DNA of 37,665 nt from CAZGSN01 sp964371655. GTDB taxonomy: Bacteria > Desulfobacterota > Binatia > HRBIN30. The translations under genes and the position numbers were made by a program. This document shows, in pieces, positions 1-7,238 of the stretch. The notes beneath the pieces were generated by a model that was given only the letters and a program-made list of their open reading frames with translations, made no database searches and was not told where the DNA came from. Within the stretch, counting starts at the first letter, position 1; the number at the start of each line of letters is the position of its first letter. The DNA lies in the NCBI GenBank assembly GCA_964371655.1, contig CAYJOD010000062.1, positions 1 to 37,665 of the forward strand, read 5' to 3'.

Positions 1-169
1 TTGCACATAAATTCGTCGTGGGCGCTTTGGAGTGCGGGAGCTTGCTCCCGCTTTTTCTGTCACCCCCACGGCTCACGGCGCCGAATCGGACAAAGCGGTG
101 GCAAGCCACCGCACTCCACAACTTATCGTGTCCACAGATCGTCCCACGGCCGAATTTATGTGCAAGGCC
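1..169. repeat. MITE-like element A, copy 1 (left end cut by the window edge)
   Basis: Nearly identical to 9588-9758; the only differences seen are two single-base length changes in homopolymer runs and one substitution. The right end reads CGAATTTATGTGCAAGGCC and the left end starts at TTGCACATAAATTCG, so the first four bases of the left inverted repeat (GGCT in the other copy) are missing. A palindromic module (GGAGTGCGGGAGC... / ...CCGCACTCC) lies inside. No protein of its own. That the sequence begins almost exactly at the element boundary suggests the contig ends here because of the repeat (inference). Confidence 0.85.
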
Positions 170-274
170 CATCTGAGGATCTCGACCTGAGCCGCGACCG
201 TTAGGGAGCGGTGATTCGTGGGATCGCCCACACCCTCAGTCTCTGTGGGTCATCCTTCCGCTGAGGAATGCGGG

Positions 275-610
275 CTAGCGCACGCCGGCGACGGCGTCGT
301 CTTGAGTGGCGTAGACTTCGAACATCGACGAGAAGCCGGCGATGTCGAAGATCTCGCGGATCTGATCGTTCAGCGCGGCGACGACGACCTTGCCGCCCTT
401 CGCATTGAGCCGCTTGGCGGCGACCAGCAAGACGCGCAAGCCGGCGCTGCTGATGTAATCGAGCTGAGCGCAGTCAACCACGAGACGCATCTCGTCTGCC
501 TGAATCAATCCCAGCACTCTCTCCTCGAAAGTATTGGAGTTGGTGGCGTCGAGTCGTCCCTTCACCCCGACAATCACAACCGCGTCGCGTCTGGTCTCCG
601 AAATCTCCAT
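275..610 (-). CDS. STAS-domain anti-sigma factor antagonist (RsbV/SpoIIAA-like)
   Basis: A 111-residue single-domain STAS protein. The family binds an anti-sigma kinase when unphosphorylated and so frees a sigma factor or other client in the cytoplasm. The phosphorylation loop is visible as DYISSAGLRVLL (residues 51-62); by alignment with RsbV the target serine is Ser55, with Ser54 beside it. The start ATG at 610 is chosen because AAGGAG lies just upstream and the conserved fold begins at MEISETRRD; a longer reading frame extends upstream but its Pro/Arg-rich sequence is not STAS-like. It lies 143 bases downstream of the kinase gene on the same strand, so it probably belongs to the same partner-switch unit, perhaps with its own expression control in the gap. 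The sigma factor it would regulate is not in this window. Confidence 0.88.
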   Translation of the reverse strand: MEISETRRDAVVIVGVKGRLDATNSNTFEERVLGLIQADEMRLVVDCAQLDYISSAGLRVLLVAAKRLNAKGGKVVVAALNDQIREIFDIAGFSSMFEVYATQDDAVAGVR

Positions 611-753
611 AGCCACGTCTCCTTTGGAAATTCGAGATGGTACCGCCATCCCGGCCCTCACCCGAACCCTCGCCCGTGCCGGAACTGGCACGGGCGAGGG
701 GCGCTTACTTTGCATCGTTTTCGGACGAGCGCAGCGCATGAGCACTCCCGTGT

Positions 754-1203
754 TCATTGTTGTGGCGGCGTCGCTCTCTTGGTCATCACCAGGACATTCC
801 TGCCGTCGCAGCGGCGGTACTGCAGATCGTCGATGACCTTGCGGACGAGGTGCATGCCGAGGCCGCCGATCTGGCGCTCTGACAGCGACACGTCCAACGA
901 CGGCTCCGCCACGTCCAGGGGATTGAACGCGCGCCCGTCATCCTCAACCTGCACCACCAGCTCTCCAGGCTGCACCGTCAGGCGGACGACAATCTCATGC
1001 TCCGCGCCGTCGTCATAGGCGTAGGCGATCACGTTGTTGAGAATCTCATCGAGTGCGAGATTGACCTCGAACACCAACCGCGCCGGCAGCGCATGGCGGC
1101 TGCCGAACTGCTCGACCACGTGGGCAACGCGTGCAATCTCGGACAAATGGTTCTTGAGGGTCACCGTGGTCGGCTCGGCCGGGGTTGCTGCGGAGTAAGT
1201 CAT
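754..1203 (-). CDS. Anti-sigma regulatory factor, HATPase_c_2 serine kinase (RsbW/SpoIIAB-like)
   Basis: A 149-residue GHKL ATPase-type kinase. The family phosphorylates a STAS partner and sequesters a sigma factor. The N box is LDEILNNV with Glu53 and Asn57; the G1 region is VEDDGRAFNP (residues 86-95) and the G2 region is GGLGMHLVRKV (residues 113-123). The length fits the stand-alone family. Its ATG at 1203 overlaps the TGA of the upstream phosphatase gene in an ATGA four-base overlap, which argues for translational coupling and fixes the start. The order phosphatase-kinase-STAS makes a complete regulatory cycle: kinase phosphorylates STAS, phosphatase reverses it. Which sigma factor or other target is bound cannot be told from this sequence. 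Confidence 0.88.
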   Translation of the reverse strand: MTYSAATPAEPTTVTLKNHLSEIARVAHVVEQFGSRHALPARLVFEVNLALDEILNNVIAYAYDDGAEHEIVVRLTVQPGELVVQVEDDGRAFNPLDVAEPSLDVSLSERQIGGLGMHLVRKVIDDLQYRRCDGRNVLVMTKRATPPQQ

Positions 1204-2528
1204 GACGGTCGCTTCACGCACAAGGCGGTGATGTCGTCGCTCTGCACCGCCCCACCGGCGTAACGGGTGACCCCGTCCAGGACATGCCGGATCGTCTCCT
1301 CGGGGGGCGTGCCGTTGCATTGCGCGAGCAGTGTCTCCAGACGACGATCGGAAAACAGGTTGTCCTCACCGTCCATCGCCTCGGTAATCCCATCGCTGTA
1401 GACAAAGATGCTTTCGTTCGCGCGCATGGTGGTGCTCTTGGCGCTGTAGCGAATGTCGGGAAGGGCGCCGAGGACCATGCCGTTGGTGCCGGCCAAGCGC
1501 TCGACGCTGCCATCGTGGCGCAGCAGATAGGGCGGATTGTGACCGCCGTTGCTGTAGTCGAGCACGCCGCTGCGTGTGTCGAGAATCCCGTAGAAGATGG
1601 TGACGAACATCTCGGCGCCGTTGTCGAGATACAACAGGTTGTTGACGTGCTGCAGGCAGTCGCCGGGTGAGCGGCCGTCGAGGGCCGCCGACTTCAGGAG
1701 GGTCCGGCTCATGGCCATGAAGATCGCCGCTGGGACGCCCTTGCCGGAGACGTCGCCCACGACCAGTCCGAGATGATGGTCGTCGATCAGGAAGAAGTCA
1801 TAGAAGTCGCCGCCGACCTCGCGCGCCGGAATCATCGCGGCGAAGATGCTGAAGTCGGCGCGCTGCGGAAAGGGTGGGAACGTGCGCGGCAGAATCGATT
1901 GCTGGATGCTGGCGGCGATTTCGAGCTCGCGGCGTATGGCCAACAGCTCATTGTGTTCGCGCACGGCGCGCTCGAGTGCCGCGACCTGCTGCTTGAGCTG
2001 GGCGTACATGCGGGCATTGTCGATGGCTACGGCGATGCTGCCGGCAAGTGCGTCGAGAAACGCGAGGTCGGCGTCAGAGAAACTGCCACCTTGATGATTG
2101 AGGACTTGGATCACGCCGATGGCACCCAGCCGCGAGCTGAGCGGGGCGCAGAGCAGGTTGCGCGTGGTCAATCCGCTGTGCTTGTCGACGCCGCCGTAGA
2201 AGCGCGGGTCGGTGGCGACGTCGTCGATGCGCAGCGACACACCGCTGCTGAGCACGGCGCCAGCGATGCCGCGGTCGGCGGGGAAACGCAAGCGGGACAA
2301 GCGTTGCGCGACTTCCGGGTCTTCGTCGGCGACGTAGGGGAAGTAGAGCTCGGTGCGCTGTGGATCCAACAGCAGCACCGCCGCACCCTCGGCGTTGAGG
2401 ACGGCGCGGCATCGCGCGATCACCTCGGCGACCAGCTCATTGAGCTCGACGCGCGCCGCGAAGGCACAGCCCAGCTCGTACAGAAGCCGCAAACGCGCCG
2501 TGTCTTCGTTCTCGGTCGTTTCGATCAT
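1200..2528 (-). CDS. GAF-domain PP2C/SpoIIE-type serine phosphatase (RsbU-like)
   Basis: 442 residues. An N-terminal GAF domain (about 17-172; GVIQVLNHQGG and DADLAFLDALAGSIAVAIDNAR are typical of its end) is followed by a coiled-coil linker (about 173-208, beginning with the ASIQQSILP signature at its end) and a SpoIIE-type PP2C domain (about 210-440). Metal-binding aspartates appear in GGDFYD (Asp241) and GDVSGKG (Asp259), and the later motifs GGHNPPYLL, YSDGITEA and QSDDITALCVK are present, so the phosphatase looks active. The expected substrate is the phosphorylated STAS protein encoded at 275-610. The GAF domain is the likely signal input; its ligand is unknown. First gene of the unit; the ATG at 2528 is the natural start because the helix leading into the GAF domain follows directly. 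Confidence 0.92.
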   Translation of the reverse strand: MIETTENEDTARLRLLYELGCAFAARVELNELVAEVIARCRAVLNAEGAAVLLLDPQRTELYFPYVADEDPEVAQRLSRLRFPADRGIAGAVLSSGVSLRIDDVATDPRFYGGVDKHSGLTTRNLLCAPLSSRLGAIGVIQVLNHQGGSFSDADLAFLDALAGSIAVAIDNARMYAQLKQQVAALERAVREHNELLAIRRELEIAASIQQSILPRTFPPFPQRADFSIFAAMIPAREVGGDFYDFFLIDDHHLGLVVGDVSGKGVPAAIFMAMSRTLLKSAALDGRSPGDCLQHVNNLLYLDNGAEMFVTIFYGILDTRSGVLDYSNGGHNPPYLLRHDGSVERLAGTNGMVLGALPDIRYSAKSTTMRANESIFVYSDGITEAMDGEDNLFSDRRLETLLAQCNGTPPEETIRHVLDGVTRYAGGAVQSDDITALCVKRPS

Positions 2529-2709
2529 GCACCCGGTAGGGTACCACGAAATCCGCGACCGTGCCGCGATCGGTGGTTCGCTATCGTTGCATCGAATCTG
2601 TCATTCCGGCGGAAGAGACTGTCGATCTTCTTGTGGAGCTGCCCCCTTCGACTGGTCCTATCGCGGGCTTTGCTCGCAACCCAAACAGCGCCGGTGTTTG
2701 AGAGCACCC

Positions 2710-2735
2710 CCTCTCCCGCATCACCGCGGGAGAGG
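2710..2735. repeat. Hairpin CCTCTCCCGC / GCGGGAGAGG
   Basis: A perfect 10-bp stem with a 6-base loop in the gap upstream of the phosphatase gene. A variant of the same hairpin, with an 11-bp stem and a different loop, lies at 26263-26291. This marks it as a dispersed repeat rather than a gene-specific terminator. Confidence 0.7.
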
Positions 2736-2761
2736 AGTGTGTCGATTTTCTCGCTGACCCG

Positions 2762-2882
2762 CCCTTCGAGACGCCGCCAGAGGATGGCGGCTCCTCAGGG
2801 CGAACGGAGGCTGGCTTGATCTTATTGAACATTTGTCCATTCGTGCTGAGGAGGCCCCTTCTTCTGGGGCCGTCTCGAAGCA
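2762..2882. repeat. Inverted-repeat element with arm CTTCGAGACG...CTCCTCAGGGCGAACGG
   Basis: The left arm (about 2762-2809) and right arm (about 2836-2882) are imperfect reverse complements: CTTCGAGACG pairs with CGTCTCGAAG, and CTCCTCAG..CGAACGGA pairs with TCCATTCGTGCTGAGGAG. Each arm carries its own small hairpin (GCCGCC/GGCGGC at 2773-2791; GGCCCC/GGGGCC at 2853-2871). The two inner hairpins differ in sequence though they occupy the same place, a sign of structure-preserving change. The remaining bases of the 384-base gap 2529-2912 show no gene. Confidence 0.7.
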
Positions 2883-2912
2883 CGGTCTCGTATTTATCGA
2901 CAATCTCGTCTC

Positions 2913-3728
2913 TCAGCCGCCGTCGTTGCGCAGCAGTTTTCGCGTGATCGCGCTGACGAGCTCGATTGCGTCGCGTCGCGGCAGGCTCGCAAGCAGCGCG
3001 GCGCTCTGCCGATTGAGCTCACCCGGCACGATGCTGGGTTCGACCCCGAGCGCGGCGAGAGCTTCGCGTACGACGTCGCCCGGCTCCATCACCGGCAGCC
3101 CGCGCATATCATCTCCCGTCGGTTGCGAGGACAGAAACCCCGGGGTGCGCGTCGATCCCGGCTGCACCGCCAGCACGTCGACACCCTGCGGGTGCAACTC
3201 GGCCCAGAGTGCGTCGGCGAGAACGAGCGTAAACGCCTTGCTGCCCGCGTACACGGCCAATTGCGCGGATCCGACGTTTCCCGAAAGCGATGACATGAGA
3301 ATCACGCCACCGTGCCCGCGGCGTACCATCGCCGGTGCCAGAGCCTGCACCAGACGCAGCGGCGCCCGGCAGTTGACGTCCAGCATCGCGTCGCACTGCG
3401 CCGGCGGTAGCTCGAGAAACGGTGCGATGGTGCCGATCGCCGCATTGTAGACGAGCAGCCCGATGTCGGCGTCGGCGCCCTGGGCGCGCAGGACGTTGAC
3501 GAGATCGGTGCGCGCGAGATCCACGGTGATCGCTACGGTCTGTACGCCGTGCCGCGCGTGAATCTCATCGGCGGTGGCGTGCAGCACCTCATCGTCACGA
3601 TCGAGAAGGACCAGGTCGAGCCCCTGCGCCGCAATCTGACGTGCATACTCGGCGCCGAGGCCAACGGCGGCACCGGCAATGAGCGCTCGGGGGCCGTATC
3701 GGGAGCGAAAGGGCGCATCGGTTGGCAT
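2913..3728 (-). CDS. Short-chain dehydrogenase/reductase (SDR) family oxidoreductase
   Basis: A 271-residue classical SDR. The NAD(P)-binding glycine motif is GAAVGLG (residues 19-25), followed by the NAA motif (Asn94-Ala96), Asn118, serines in MSSLSG near 145-149, and the catalytic YAGSK with Tyr159 and Lys163. Length and motif spacing fit the classical subfamily, so an NAD(P)H-dependent oxidation or reduction of an alcohol or ketone is expected; the substrate cannot be read from the sequence. LDRDD after the second strand, with an acidic residue, leans towards NAD(H) (weak inference). The ATG at 3728 places the Rossmann fold at the usual distance from the start. It stands alone, 109 bases downstream of the ArsR-rhodanese gene on the same strand. 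Confidence 0.85.
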   Translation of the reverse strand: MPTDAPFRSRYGPRALIAGAAVGLGAEYARQIAAQGLDLVLLDRDDEVLHATADEIHARHGVQTVAITVDLARTDLVNVLRAQGADADIGLLVYNAAIGTIAPFLELPPAQCDAMLDVNCRAPLRLVQALAPAMVRRGHGGVILMSSLSGNVGSAQLAVYAGSKAFTLVLADALWAELHPQGVDVLAVQPGSTRTPGFLSSQPTGDDMRGLPVMEPGDVVREALAALGVEPSIVPGELNRQSAALLASLPRRDAIELVSAITRKLLRNDGG

Positions 3729-3837
3729 AGGTCACTCTCATGTCATGTGACGGGCGCTACAACAACGGGACGCGGCCCCGCATCATCGCTGTCCGACTTC
3801 GTGATACTCGTCGCGCCCGTCACGGTTGCCACCGCAC

Positions 3838-4500
3838 TCATGTCGCCTCTATCGGCAATCCCGCCATTCTCCACTCGGGGAATCCCTCCTCAAGGCGGCG
3901 GGCCCTGAAGCCGCGCTTGCGCAGCTCTGCCACCGCCTCGAAGGCCAACACGCAATACGGACCGCGGCAGTAGGCGATAATCTCCTGTTTGGGCGAGAGC
4001 TCGCGCAGTCGGCGCCTGAGATCCCTCAGCGGGATGTTGATCGCCTGCGGCAGGTGTCCCGCCGCGAACTCGTCTGCCGGCCGCACGTCGAGCACGGTGG
4101 CCAGCCCGTCGCGGATGCGCCCCAGCAGCTCCTTGCGAACCACCGGCTCCATGCCATCACGTTCGCGAAAGTAGCCCGCGACGACCTCTTGAACCTCTCC
4201 AACGTGGCGTTCCGCGATGCGGCGGAGAGCCCCCAGCGCCGCCACTACGGCGTCATCGCTGAGGCGATAGCGCACGTGCTTGCCTTCCTTCCGGGCCGTG
4301 ACGAGACCGGCTCGTCGCAGTTGCTGCAGGTGCTGCGACGCGTTCGCCACAGACAAGCCGGCCCGCTCGGCGACTACCTCCACGCTCCGTTCACCCTGCG
4401 CCAGCAGCTCGAGCAGCTCCAGCCGATGGGCATGGCCCATCGCCTTTGCCACTGCGGCGAACTGCACGAACAACGCGCGCTTTGGGCTCTCGCTTGACAT
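3838..4500 (-). CDS. ArsR-family winged-helix regulator fused to a rhodanese domain
   Basis: 220 residues. An N-terminal ArsR/SmtB-type winged helix (about 10-100; recognition helix near VANASQHLQQLRRAGLV, wing near KEGKHVRYRL) is followed by a rhodanese domain (about 117-217) with the persulfide loop CRGPYC (Cys178, Cys183). The usual metal-site motif ELCVCDL is replaced by a cysteine-free ELLAQGERSV, and the only two cysteines of the whole protein are those in the rhodanese loop. Sensing is therefore more likely by sulfur transfer or oxidation in the rhodanese part than by metal (inference). The start at 4500 has a strong GGAGGA site 3-10 bases upstream. A perfect palindrome lies 20-43 bases upstream, between this gene and the divergent hydroxylase gene, so it probably represses itself and that neighbour. 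Confidence 0.92.
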   Translation of the reverse strand: MSSESPKRALFVQFAAVAKAMGHAHRLELLELLAQGERSVEVVAERAGLSVANASQHLQQLRRAGLVTARKEGKHVRYRLSDDAVVAALGALRRIAERHVGEVQEVVAGYFRERDGMEPVVRKELLGRIRDGLATVLDVRPADEFAAGHLPQAINIPLRDLRRRLRELSPKQEIIAYCRGPYCVLAFEAVAELRKRGFRARRLEEGFPEWRMAGLPIEAT

Positions 4501-4519
4501 GGCTCCTCCGCATCAGTAC

Positions 4520-4543
4520 TCATTCAAACGATTACTTGAATGA
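4520..4543. promoter_or_regulatory. Putative ArsR-type operator, TCATTCAA-N8-TTGAATGA
   Basis: A perfect 8-bp inverted repeat with an 8-base spacer in the 71-base gap between the divergent ArsR-rhodanese (ATG 4500) and hydroxylase (ATG 4572) genes. ATTCAA/TTGAAT half-sites at this spacing are typical of ArsR-family operators. It sits where a bound repressor would block both transcription units. Function is inferred from the motif and its position. Confidence 0.75.
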
Positions 4544-4571
4544 ACTGGCCCGCACAAGAGCCCCACCATCA

Positions 4572-5432
4572 ATGGCCGCCAACACGCTACTCGCCCAAGA
4601 GACCCTGCTTCGTTTCGCAGCCTTCAGCGCTTGCTTTGCGCTGGCCGCCGCCGCGGAAAGAGCCGCCCCGCGCCGGCAGCCACATCTCCCGCGCCGGCTC
4701 CGCTGGCCAAACAACCTTGGCATCACCGCCCTCAATGCCATCCTCCTGCAGACGATCGCGCCACTCAGCGCCCTCGCCGCAGCGAGCCTCGCCGAGTCGC
4801 GGGCCTGGGGGCTCCTCGCGCTCGTGCCGCTGCCTTTCGTCGTCCGTTCCCTTGTCTCCGTGGCGGCCCTCGACCTTGTGATCTACTGGCAGCATCGGCT
4901 CTTTCACGCAGTCCCACTCTTCTGGCGCGTCCATCGCATGCACCACGCAGACCTCGATTTCGACGTGACCACCGCGACGCGATTCCACCCGATCGAGATG
5001 GTGCTCTCGGCAGGCATCAAGATCGTCGCGGTGGTCGTCCTCGGTGCACCGGCCGTCGCCGTACTGCTCTTCGAAGTTCTCCTCAATGCCACCTCGATGT
5101 TCAACCACGGGAACATTCGGCTCCCGGCGCCACTAGACGCCGCGCTTCGCTGGCTCGTGGTCACTCCAGACATGCATCGTGTCCACCACTCTGCCATCCC
5201 GTTGGAGACAAACAGTAACTACGGTTTCAACCTGCCGTGGTGGGATTATCTCTTCCGTACGTACCGGGCACAGCCAACGGCGGGCCACCTGGCGATGGTC
5301 ATCGGCCTTGATCGGTTTCGGACGCCGCGTGACCTCTGGCTGGACCGGATGCTTCTTCAGCCGTTTGCCGCGGACGCTCGCCCTACGGGGCTGTCCCCGC
5401 CTGAAGCAATGGTTAGGCAGGCGACGCGATGA
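4572..5432 (+). CDS. Fatty acid hydroxylase / sterol desaturase superfamily membrane protein
   Basis: 286 residues with several hydrophobic segments (about 13-29, 50-72, 78-105, 143-175). The superfamily's three histidine clusters that bind the di-iron centre are all present: HRLFH (His108, His112), HRMHH (His121, His124, His125) and MHRVHH (His202, His205, His206). These enzymes use O2 and reducing power at the membrane to hydroxylate or desaturate lipids, sterols, carotenoids or ether lipids; the substrate here is unknown. The start at 4572 is the only in-frame ATG before the first helix; a TTG at 4536 would place the start inside the operator and is less likely. Divergent from the ArsR-rhodanese gene with a shared operator, so expression is probably tied to the sulfur or redox cue sensed by that regulator. 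Confidence 0.85.
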   Translation: MAANTLLAQETLLRFAAFSACFALAAAAERAAPRRQPHLPRRLRWPNNLGITALNAILLQTIAPLSALAAASLAESRAWGLLALVPLPFVVRSLVSVAALDLVIYWQHRLFHAVPLFWRVHRMHHADLDFDVTTATRFHPIEMVLSAGIKIVAVVVLGAPAVAVLLFEVLLNATSMFNHGNIRLPAPLDAALRWLVVTPDMHRVHHSAIPLETNSNYGFNLPWWDYLFRTYRAQPTAGHLAMVIGLDRFRTPRDLWLDRMLLQPFAADARPTGLSPPEAMVRQATR

Positions 5433-5519
5433 AGGAGTCGCCCGTCACCCCATTCCGTCGTCACGCGGCCAAGATACGTGCCGTGACTTCGACGCGCCTT
5501 CGATAGGAGAGCCCGCCCT

Positions 5520-6317
5520 ATGGCAGAACGGTCGCCTCTTCTCGATAACAAGCACTTTGGCCGCACCGCCGTCTTTCAGCCTGAGAATCTGATGCGCGAA
5601 ACACGGCGACAGAAAGGACTGTCGCCGGGCACGATCCCGCGCTTCTGTGTGCTCGATCCAGACGGCGATATCGTCGCTCACCTGCTGCGACGCAGTGAGG
5701 CGGAACGCGATCCAGCATGGGCATGCTACCACACCACGCTGTACCGTTTTCATCGGAGTGGTCTCGCGTTCGGGATCATCGGGTGTGCGGTAGGCGGTCC
5801 GTTCGCTGTCCTGTTGGCCGAGCAGTTGTTTGTCTCCGGCTGTGATCTGCTGATTAGCATCACATCGGCGGGCCAGATTCTGCCGGTACGCGATCCGCCG
5901 TATTTCGTACTGATAGAAAAGGCGCTGCGCGACGAAGGTACCAGCCACCACTACCTGCCACCGACACGTTACGTGGAATTGCTGCCCGAGGTGAAGGACC
6001 GCATCTCCGGCCCCATAGAGAACTTCACTCCGTCGGTGGAACGTGGCACAGCGTGGACCACCGACGCGCCTTACCGCGAGACCCAGGAAGCGATCGACGC
6101 CGCGCGGGGCGAAGGCGTGCTGGCCGTGGAGATGGAAGCGGCCTCGCTTTATGCCTTTGCCCGAGCGAAGCAGAAGCCGGTTGTGTGCTTCGGCCACATC
6201 ACCAACAACATGGGTGTCATGGCGGGCGATTTCGAGAAGGGAGAGGAAGACGGGAGCGTTACCTCGCTGCGGCTGGTGGAGGCGGTGGCTTTGGCGTGGA
6301 AAAGAAACGGCCGATGA
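5520..6317 (+). CDS. Nucleoside phosphorylase-like protein (PNP/UDP phosphorylase superfamily)
   Basis: 265 residues resembling uridine/purine nucleoside phosphorylases, which split nucleosides with phosphate into base and ribose-1-phosphate. Visible features are the substrate-site AVEMEAASLYA (Glu204 and Glu206), the upstream GTAWTTDAPYRET segment (176-188) and a hydrophobic core SGLAFGIIGCAVGGP (80-94). The usual glycine-rich phosphate segment is replaced by SITSAGQI (113-120), so it could act on an unusual nucleoside or be a nucleosidase-type relative. The start ATG at 5520 has AGGAGA about 10 bases upstream. It lies 87 bases after the hydroxylase gene on the same strand and 58 bases before the methyltransferase gene, so all three may be cotranscribed. 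Confidence 0.8.
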   Translation: MAERSPLLDNKHFGRTAVFQPENLMRETRRQKGLSPGTIPRFCVLDPDGDIVAHLLRRSEAERDPAWACYHTTLYRFHRSGLAFGIIGCAVGGPFAVLLAEQLFVSGCDLLISITSAGQILPVRDPPYFVLIEKALRDEGTSHHYLPPTRYVELLPEVKDRISGPIENFTPSVERGTAWTTDAPYRETQEAIDAARGEGVLAVEMEAASLYAFARAKQKPVVCFGHITNNMGVMAGDFEKGEEDGSVTSLRLVEAVALAWKRNGR

Positions 6318-6375
6318 TTCCTCCACCAACAGACACCGGCGAGTGTGCTCAGGGACCCGAGGACGTGGTTCAGCC

Positions 6376-6993
6376 ATGAACCGCAAAGACCACTGGGACG
6401 CCGTTCACACCACCAAGGCGCACGATGCTGTGAGCTGGTACCAAGTGCATCCAGAACTTTCGCTGCGCCTGATTGAGCAAGCGGGGCTCGGAAAGGGCGA
6501 CGCCATCATCGATATCGGCGGCGGTGCATCCACGTTGGTCGACCATCTCCTGGACATGAGATACTCCCGGATCGCGGTACTAGACATATCGAATGCGGCG
6601 CTCAGCCAGGCGCGCAAGCGCTTGGGCGTGCGCGCACCGTTGGTGGAATGGATCGTGGCCGATGTGACCGCATTTGCTCCGCCGCATCTCCTTGTCCTGT
6701 GGCATGACCGAGCGGTGTTCCATTTCCTGACGAATCCGTCCGACCGCCGGAGATACGTCGCTGCGCTCAAGCGAGCTCTCGCGCCAACCGGCCATTTGGT
6801 CATGGCGACGTTCGCAGTTAACGGACCTCAGACGTGCAGCGGCTTGGACGTGTGCCGCTACGATGCAGACAGCATTCGGCGGGCGATGGGTGAGGATTTT
6901 CAACTCCTCGAGCACCTGGATGAAACCCACCGGACCCCGTCGGGCGCCGCACAAGCCTTCACCTACTTCCGCTTCCAGCGCCGTGGCCAATGA
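6376..6993 (+). CDS. Class I SAM-dependent methyltransferase
   Basis: A 205-residue Rossmann-type methyltransferase. Motif I is IIDIGGGAST (44-53), with an acidic end to strand 2 at VLDIS and motif post-I near VADVTAF. The N-terminus, DHWDAVHTTK...VSWYQ, is typical of a family of small bacterial methyltransferases that often act on thiols, metalloids or small organics, but the substrate cannot be fixed. The start ATG at 6376 is chosen because HWDAVHTTK opens the conserved fold; the frame is open upstream but that part overlaps the preceding gene. Given the ArsR-rhodanese regulator two genes upstream, a role with sulfur compounds is conceivable but unproven. Confidence 0.85.
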   Translation: MNRKDHWDAVHTTKAHDAVSWYQVHPELSLRLIEQAGLGKGDAIIDIGGGASTLVDHLLDMRYSRIAVLDISNAALSQARKRLGVRAPLVEWIVADVTAFAPPHLLVLWHDRAVFHFLTNPSDRRRYVAALKRALAPTGHLVMATFAVNGPQTCSGLDVCRYDADSIRRAMGEDFQLLEHLDETHRTPSGAAQAFTYFRFQRRGQ

Positions 6994-7191
6994 TGGGAGG
7001 CTGTGTCGGTGCGTCAGGGTCGCCGACATCACGACGCAGATCGACAAACACAACTTTCGCGGCGCCCGCATCACCCCCCTACCTGCAGACCCGAGAAAGC
7101 TGCGCTCCACCCGAGTACTTCTCGTGTTGACAGCGTCGCGCCAGCCGTACTACGCCTCCAAGACAACAGAATCCCCCGATGTGACGGGTTC

Positions 7192-7213
7192 GACCCAAGC
7201 CTGCGCTTGGGTC
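7192..7213. other. Perfect hairpin GACCCAAGC-ctgc-GCTTGGGTC
   Basis: A 9-bp perfect stem with a 4-base loop, 26 bases before the start of the large secreted-protein gene. It is followed only by ACCTTT, a poor U-tract, so it is not a convincing terminator; it may be a leader hairpin or a small dispersed repeat. Nothing else was recognised in the 245-base gap 6994-7238. Confidence 0.5.
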
Positions 7214-7238
7214 GGACCTTTAGATCGAGGGCCGGATC

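Noticed and set aside
5445..6386. 313-residue minus-strand frame opposite the nucleoside phosphorylase-like gene
   Set aside because: The plus strand carries the EMEAAS signature and a good ribosome-binding site; the minus frame has neither.
7192..7213. Hairpin as a rho-independent terminator of the methyltransferase gene
   Set aside because: The stem is good, but the U-tract after it is only three T residues and it lies about 200 bases past the stop, close to the next start.
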